From assembly GCA_046302815.1 (NCBI GenBank), contig JBKCHO010000076.1, positions 1 to 29,165 of the forward strand: a stretch of DNA of 29,165 nt, given 5' to 3'. The DNA is from JALRAP01 sp046302815 (GTDB lineage: Bacteria > Bacteroidota > Bacteroidia > AKYH767-A > OLB10). Below, one piece after another: positions 24,626 to 29,165 of the stretch. The first letter of the stretch is position 1, and every line of letters starts with the position of its first letter. The translations under genes were made by a program, and so were the position numbers. Below the pieces are notes generated by a model. That model was not told the DNA's origin and made no database searches. It saw only the letters and a program-made list of their open reading frames with translations.

Positions 24626-26842
24626 TTAGTCGACGATGAAACGCCCTGTCTTGCGCTCACCATTGATCTCAATAATGATGAAGTGCATGCCTTTTGAAGC
24701 GTTTGTCATATCATGTTCAATAGCGTTAGGTCCGTCCGAAACACCATAAGCGCTGTTTTGATACACTACGCGTCCAAGCATGTCTGCAATGGTAACGCTG
24801 GCTTCACCTTTTATGTCGGATACAAACTCGAATGCAGTGTTGCCGCTGGTGGGGTTCGGGCTTACAAAAACTTGGGATGCATCGATGCTCTCAACAGCCA
24901 CAGACTGTCCCTGATCACCCAATCTCCAGTTTGTACCAGAGGTGCTGATACGAAGGGTGTAGCAGGATGATGTGCTGAACGCGCCTTGGTAACCGATAAC
25001 ACGAACGAAATAGGTGCCCGTTTTCGTGGCGTTGCGAATAATTTGCTCCGAACTCGTTCCTGTAAGTGTGCCGCTGCCCAATACAGTGGAGGCATTGCTG
25101 GAGTACAAGTAAACATCATAGTCGAAGGGAAGTGTGCTCAAGTTTACCTTCACACGGGTAGCTCCCGATACAGTGGTAAAGCGATACCAATCAACATCCG
25201 TTGAAGAACCGATTGTAGCCGTCAAATTGGTATTGAGCTGGGAAGTGGTAAGAATTTTGGCTGTTCCCGAAGTGTTGTTTGACTCATAAGGATCTGTGCA
25301 TCCAGAAGCCGCCACAGTGGTGAAGGTTCCTGAAGTTGAAAACCCGCCGAGTGTACCACTGCAATTGGCTTGCACCTGGAACTCATAAGCTGTGGAAGCA
25401 GTGAGTGAGGAGATGTTTGCGGAAGTACCGGTGGCCGTAGCGTTGGTCCATGTGGTGGAGCTAACCGTTTTGTAACGGTAATTGTAGCCTGTGGCACCAG
25501 ACAAAGCTGCCCAATTCAAAGTGGCGGAGCTGGAGGTTACGCTGGTGGCGCTCAAACCAGATGGGGTACCACATGTGGTTCCTGAACCTGAAGTAGTAAA
25601 GTTTCCCGAGGCTGAGAATGAACCCAAAGTACCGTTACAGTTGGCCTGAACTTGGAATTCGTAGCTGGTTGAGGAAGACAAACCGCTGATGCCAACGGAT
25701 GTTCCTGTGGATGTGGTCGAGATCCATGGCAAGGTAACAGTTCCGACAGAACGATACTGAACATTATAAGAAGTTGCTCCGGTGACAGCGGCCCAGTTCA
25801 AGGTAGCAGAGGATGTAGTAACATTCGTTGCAGCGAGGCCAGTTGGAGTGCCGCAGCTTGCTTGGTTCGGAGGAACACATCCCAACGAAGTCAACAAACC
25901 AGGACGAGATGATGTAATTGCAGCATTCATGCGAGAAGCTTGTCCGGCTGTGAACATATTCATACATCCATCATCAGTGTAATCCATGTAGTTCATGAAC
26001 ATATCACCATTGGGACCATTGCTGCAAGTTACTTTTGGAAACGATGGGCAACCATAATTGGATGTCTGCTGCGTGGGTGTGTCGGAAACCAAATCAGATC
26101 CGCAGTTGGCATCACCCCAGATATGCCTCAGGTTTAAATAGTGTCCTACCTCATGCGTGCCGGTACGACCTAAATGATAAGGAACAGAAGTTCCAGGAGC
26201 ACTAGGACCACCTACCGAACCGGTTAGCAGAACAACACCGTCGGTGCTTGCCGAACCACCTGGGAATTGAGCATAACCCAACAACCCTCCGCTCAAGTTA
26301 CAAACCCATACATTCAAATATTGTGAAGTGTTCCAAGCATCGCTACCACCTTGTGCAGTGAACTTCATAGCATTGTTTGAACTAAAAGCCGAAACCGTTG
26401 TGGAACGACGAACGATACCAGTCGTAGGGTTTCCATTTGGATCGCGTTGAGCCAAACAAAACTGAATGTTTGTATTTACAGACACCCCTTGGAAAGCGGC
26501 CGGGGTGTTATTCGCGTCTGCATTGAGTCTTGCAAAGTCCTTGTTGAGGACATCCAACTGGGCAAGAATTCTTGCGTCGGAAATATTCAAGGAAGCTGTG
26601 TTGTACAAGACATGGAAAACTACTGGAATGGTAACCACCATGCCTGTCTTCTCGTTGCCTTGGGAAATTAACTGACGGGTTTGAGTCTCAATTTGCTCCA
26701 TACGAGCCTCTAGACCAGGGTCTTGAGCTTTCTGCTGGTCCAAATAATGCATGGTACCGCAGTTGCGATGATTTTGAGAGATCGAGGTCATTGTGAAAGT
26801 GATCATGACCAAAGCTGTTGATAATAGACTTTTAAGGTTCAT
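24626..26842 (-). CDS. Secreted M43 (pappalysin-like) metalloprotease with T9SS type A sorting domain
   Basis: A 738-residue secreted zinc protease. The signal peptide (MNLKSLLSTALVMITFTMTS) starts at ATG 26842; a GTG 42 bases upstream is less likely because the promoter -7 box lies within that stretch. Catalytic domain: zinc motif HEVGHYLNLRH (230-240) and the Met-turn FMNYMDYTDDGCMNMF (about 282-297), both typical of M43 in Bacteroidota. Then two near-duplicate fibronectin type III domains (about 330-417 and 424-509), a pre-peptidase C-terminal (PPC) domain (about 516-632, ESNNT...TDVDWYRFTT), and a type A T9SS sorting domain (about 659-738: VSPNPTSGN, then ASKGMHFIIIEI and terminal RFIVD). 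It should cross the outer membrane by T9SS. It is divergent from the PorE-like gene. Confidence 0.95.
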   Translation of the reverse strand: MNLKSLLSTALVMITFTMTSISQNHRNCGTMHYLDQQKAQDPGLEARMEQIETQTRQLISQGNEKTGMVVTIPVVFHVLYNTASLNISDARILAQLDVLNKDFARLNADANNTPAAFQGVSVNTNIQFCLAQRDPNGNPTTGIVRRSTTVSAFSSNNAMKFTAQGGSDAWNTSQYLNVWVCNLSGGLLGYAQFPGGSASTDGVVLLTGSVGGPSAPGTSVPYHLGRTGTHEVGHYLNLRHIWGDANCGSDLVSDTPTQQTSNYGCPSFPKVTCSNGPNGDMFMNYMDYTDDGCMNMFTAGQASRMNAAITSSRPGLLTSLGCVPPNQASCGTPTGLAATNVTTSSATLNWAAVTGATSYNVQYRSVGTVTLPWISTTSTGTSVGISGLSSSTSYEFQVQANCNGTLGSFSASGNFTTSGSGTTCGTPSGLSATSVTSSSATLNWAALSGATGYNYRYKTVSSTTWTNATATGTSANISSLTASTAYEFQVQANCSGTLGGFSTSGTFTTVAASGCTDPYESNNTSGTAKILTTSQLNTNLTATIGSSTDVDWYRFTTVSGATRVKVNLSTLPFDYDVYLYSSNASTVLGSGTLTGTSSEQIIRNATKTGTYFVRVIGYQGAFSTSSCYTLRISTSGTNWRLGDQGQSVAVESIDASQVFVSPNPTSGNTAFEFVSDIKGEASVTIADMLGRVVYQNSAYGVSDGPNAIEHDMTNASKGMHFIIIEINGERKTGRFIVD
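25316..25855 (-). repeat. Tandem fibronectin type III domains in the M43 protease
   Basis: Two copies of about 87 codons separated by a short Ser/Gly linker. Each opens CGTP(T/S)GL.AT.VT.SSATLNWAA and ends YEFQVQANC.GTLG.FS.SG.FTT. The shared text at protein level is strong enough to suggest a recent tandem duplication. Confidence 0.9.
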
Positions 26843-26865
26843 AAGCAGATAGGTTTTTAGTGTTT

Positions 26866-26897
26866 CAAATGTAGGTACACACAAGTATACGAGTCAA
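26866..26897 (-). promoter_or_regulatory. Promoter for the M43 protease
   Basis: On the minus strand, TTG at 26897-26895 and TACATTTG at 26873-26866, spacer 21 bases: an exact Bacteroidota match. The ATG at 26842 is 23 bases past the box. Confidence 0.6.
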
Positions 26898-27091
26898 TTT
26901 TGATTTGTAGTATTTATTCTCTGTTGGCCTAAAATACAATTGATTGAATACCTGATGTTTACAGTATTTTGATGTTTATATTTTGTTAGAATCTCTAACA
27001 ATTTGGATCATGTTTTTGATATATACCTTTTTCTTTTTTTCTTTGCTTCCCTATAACACACAGTACCAAAATCAAAACACCAAACAGAATC

Positions 27092-29035
27092 ATGATGAGC
27101 CGTATCAAATGCCTGATCTTCATACTGGTAGCTCTTTTCGCGCTCCCGGTGGCCGCACAAAACAAAAAAGCCCCCAAGAGCAAGACTCGCAAAGCCGATA
27201 AGGCATACAACATGGCTAACTACGCCAAAGCCATAGAACTTTACAAAAAGTCCTATGCAAAACACAAGTCCAAGAATGACAAAGCCGCTACTGCTTACAA
27301 AACTGGACAATCCTACCTAAAGCTTAGCAATTGGAAAGAAGCCCTCAACTGGTTTGAAAAGTCGGTAAACGACGGCAACAAAGACCCAAATGCCACTTGG
27401 ATGTATGCCGAGTGTTTGCGTGCCAATGGTCGTTATGACGAGGCTATCGCCAAATACAACGCTTACAAGGAAATGGCTCCTGAGGATACTCGCACTGCCG
27501 GTGCTATTGCTGCCTGCACTACGGCGCAAGGCTGGAAAGACAAACCAACCCGTGCTGTAGTTGAAAATGCTGGAGTTCTAAACAGCAAATACTATGATTT
27601 CGCTCCTACCCAATCCAATAACGAAAAAGGTGTCTTCTTCACCTCTTCTCGTATGGAGTCTACCGGAAACACCAATGATGGATGGTACGGTGAAAAGTTC
27701 TTCGATTTGTTCACCTCGTCGATGGATAACAACGGCAAATGGAGCACCCCAGTTGCAGTTCCAGCCCCTGTTAACTCCAGTGCCTCCGATGGAACTTCTG
27801 CATGGGATGCCAAAAGCAAGACTTTATATTTCTCTCGTTGTGGAAAAATCAAAGGTAAAGAAGGCGTATGCCGACTTTATATGTCGGTTTATGATGGTTC
27901 AAAGTGGAGCGACCCTCAACCACTTCCATTTGCCACCGAAGATTACAACACTGGACACCCTGCCGTAAGTGAAGATGGCAATACGCTCATTTTCTCATCC
28001 GACATGCCTGGCACGGTTGGTGGCAAGGATTTATATATGTCTACCAAAGACGCATCTGGTAATTGGAGCGCACCTGTAAGCCTCGGCGGTGCCATCAACA
28101 CCACTTCTGACGACATGTACCCCACCCTTTCCGGAAACAAGCTATACTTCGCTTCTGCAGGACATTTAGGTATGGGTGGTCTTGATATTTTCTCCGCTAC
28201 CAACAACGGAGGAACATGGGGTGATATCACCAACATGCAATCCCCTATCAACTCGCCAGCCGATGATTTCGGAATCATGTTCCTTGAATCTACCAATGGA
28301 TTTATTTCCTCTAACAGGGATGGCGGTCAAGGCGCAGATGACATTTACACTTTCCGCATACCTCCTCCTGTATTCAGCGTTTCTGGTCGCGTATATGATA
28401 CCGACACAAAAGAAAGTATTCCTGATGCAACAGTGGAATTGTTTGGTAGCGATGGAACCTCCCTCAGCGTTCGTACTGGATCGGATGGTGTTTACCGTTA
28501 TCAGTTGAATCCAGAAACCAAGTATAAGATCTCCGCTTCCTACACAGGCTACCTTACCAAGTTCTTGGAAGTATCTACTGTGGGACTGATGGACTCCAAA
28601 GATTTCGTTGGCGATTTCGACTTCCCGTTAAAGTCTACTGCTAAACCAATCGAGTTGGTAGACATTTTCTACGATCTTGACAAAGCCACCTTGCGTGATG
28701 ATTCCAAGAAGGAGCTTGACAACCTTATCAAAATCCTCTCTGAAAATCCAACCATCACCATCCGTATCGAAGCTCACACCGATTCTCGTGCAACTGATGA
28801 ATACAACAACGACCTTTCCAAGCGCAGGGCTAAGTCGGTTGTAGATTACCTAGTTAAAAACGGAGTTGACAAGGATCGTTTGAGCTCTGAAGGCTTTGGT
28901 GAAACCAAGCTTCGTGTGAGCGATGCTGAAATCGAAAAGCTAGCATCTGAAGAAGAAAAAGAAGCTGCTCACCAGAAAAACCGTCGCACCGAGTTCAGTG
29001 TACTTGGAACTGATTTCGTTCCAAAGAAGAAGTAG
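27092..29035 (+). CDS. PorE-like OmpA-family protein of the T9SS
   Basis: A 647-residue envelope protein with the domain order of PorE, the T9SS part that anchors the complex to peptidoglycan: signal peptide (LIFILVALFALPVAAQ, cut about residue 22), TPR repeats (about 30-150, NMANYAKAIELYKKSYAK and LKLSNWKEALNWFEKSV), a PD40 beta-propeller (about 160-422, with 'LIFSSD..G..GGKDLYMS' and 'LYFAS.GH.GMGGLDIFSA' blades), a carboxypeptidase regulatory-like domain (427-510, VSGRVYDTDTKESIPDATVE), and an OmpA C-terminal domain (517-637) with AHTDSRATDEYNNDLSKRRA and NRRTEF for peptidoglycan binding. The start may be 27092 or 27095 (two ATG codons). Bacteroidota carry several such paralogues, so the PorE assignment is likely but not certain. 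It is divergent from a T9SS cargo gene. Confidence 0.87.
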   Translation: MMSRIKCLIFILVALFALPVAAQNKKAPKSKTRKADKAYNMANYAKAIELYKKSYAKHKSKNDKAATAYKTGQSYLKLSNWKEALNWFEKSVNDGNKDPNATWMYAECLRANGRYDEAIAKYNAYKEMAPEDTRTAGAIAACTTAQGWKDKPTRAVVENAGVLNSKYYDFAPTQSNNEKGVFFTSSRMESTGNTNDGWYGEKFFDLFTSSMDNNGKWSTPVAVPAPVNSSASDGTSAWDAKSKTLYFSRCGKIKGKEGVCRLYMSVYDGSKWSDPQPLPFATEDYNTGHPAVSEDGNTLIFSSDMPGTVGGKDLYMSTKDASGNWSAPVSLGGAINTTSDDMYPTLSGNKLYFASAGHLGMGGLDIFSATNNGGTWGDITNMQSPINSPADDFGIMFLESTNGFISSNRDGGQGADDIYTFRIPPPVFSVSGRVYDTDTKESIPDATVELFGSDGTSLSVRTGSDGVYRYQLNPETKYKISASYTGYLTKFLEVSTVGLMDSKDFVGDFDFPLKSTAKPIELVDIFYDLDKATLRDDSKKELDNLIKILSENPTITIRIEAHTDSRATDEYNNDLSKRRAKSVVDYLVKNGVDKDRLSSEGFGETKLRVSDAEIEKLASEEEKEAAHQKNRRTEFSVLGTDFVPKKK

Positions 29036-29054
29036 TTAATTCAACATAACCAAC

Positions 29055-29082
29055 GGAAAGCATCCTGAACGGGATGCTTTCC
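29055..29082 (+). terminator. Hairpin after the PorE-like gene
   Basis: Eleven-base perfect stem GGAAAGCATCC / GGATGCTTTCC with loop TGAACG, 20 bases past the stop. There is no long T-run after it, and it ends 12 bases before the purM ATG, so it may be a weak terminator or a leader structure. Confidence 0.55.
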
Positions 29083-29094
29083 ATGTTTATATAC

Positions 29095-29165
29095 ATGTCC
29101 GATTCAAATAGATATGAGTCCCGAGGCGTTTCCTCCTCGAAAGAGGATGTGCACAAAGCCATCCG
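29095..29165 (+). CDS. purM: Phosphoribosylformylglycinamidine cyclo-ligase, N-terminal fragment
   Basis: The window ends inside this gene; 23 codons are visible. They read MSDSNRYESRGVSSSKEDVH then KAI, which matches the N-terminus of the Bacteroidota form of PurM (pattern M...RY..RGVSA.KEDVH.AI). The enzyme closes the imidazole ring in purine synthesis to give AIR. The start is supported by this match; no Shine-Dalgarno is clear. It follows the PorE-like gene by 59 bases on the same strand, with a hairpin between. Confidence 0.8.
   Translation, partial: MSDSNRYESRGVSSSKEDVHKAI

Noticed and set aside
1..29165. Mobile elements, CRISPR arrays, tRNA or rRNA genes
   Set aside because: No transposase, integrase, regularly spaced repeats, or recognisable RNA-gene sequence was seen in any gap.

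Overview
This window looks like chromosomal DNA of a Bacteroidota bacterium. The evidence is a PorE-type OmpA protein of the type IX secretion system (T9SS), a secreted M43 protease with a type A T9SS C-terminal sorting domain, a fused SecDF, a type III glutamine synthetase, 'SSC' lipoproteins, and several upstream boxes fitting the Bacteroidota -7 element TAnnTTTG. Below phylum level I cannot place it securely. There are no rRNA or tRNA genes, insertion sequences, CRISPR arrays or prophage genes that I can see.

Layout. (1) 149-4131 is AT-rich and holds three small exported proteins of poorly known function (a DUF2846-like protein, a clear homologue of the Leptospira surface protein LipL32, and a protein ending in a degenerate T9SS-like domain). 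Glycine C-acetyltransferase (kbl) sits among them. (2) 4198-7297 is a metabolic block: L-2-hydroxyglutarate oxidase (lhgO) meets phosphoglycerate dehydrogenase (serA) tail to tail with no base between them, followed by a GNAT acetyltransferase. (3) 7509-10901 holds recJ, again meeting a DUF2267 gene stop-to-stop, and an acyl-CoA dehydrogenase. (4) 10961-16187 reads leftward: an ABC exporter ATPase and permease with a LolA-like periplasmic protein, then a LeuT-like sodium symporter, a 45-residue MetS-type partner peptide that overlaps its stop codon, and a membrane-anchored helix-hairpin-helix protein. (5) 16386-23115 holds secDF, a YitT-family membrane protein, tatA and type III glutamine synthetase. 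(6) 23272-24546 is a two-gene lipoprotein operon with an MbnP-family (copper-linked) protein. (7) 24626-29035 is a divergent T9SS pair: the sorted M43 protease and the PorE-like protein. (8) The right edge holds the first codons of purM.

The strongest shared theme is the cell envelope: SecDF and TatA (inner-membrane export), LolA-like ABC operon, PorE-like T9SS part, a T9SS cargo, two lipoproteins and several signal-peptide proteins. The rest is central amino-acid and nitrogen metabolism (kbl, serA, lhgO, glnN) and DNA repair (recJ). The most notable items are the LipL32 homologue, which keeps the Ca2+-site residues, the hidden MetS-like micro-gene, and the MbnP operon that lacks its usual peroxidase partner.
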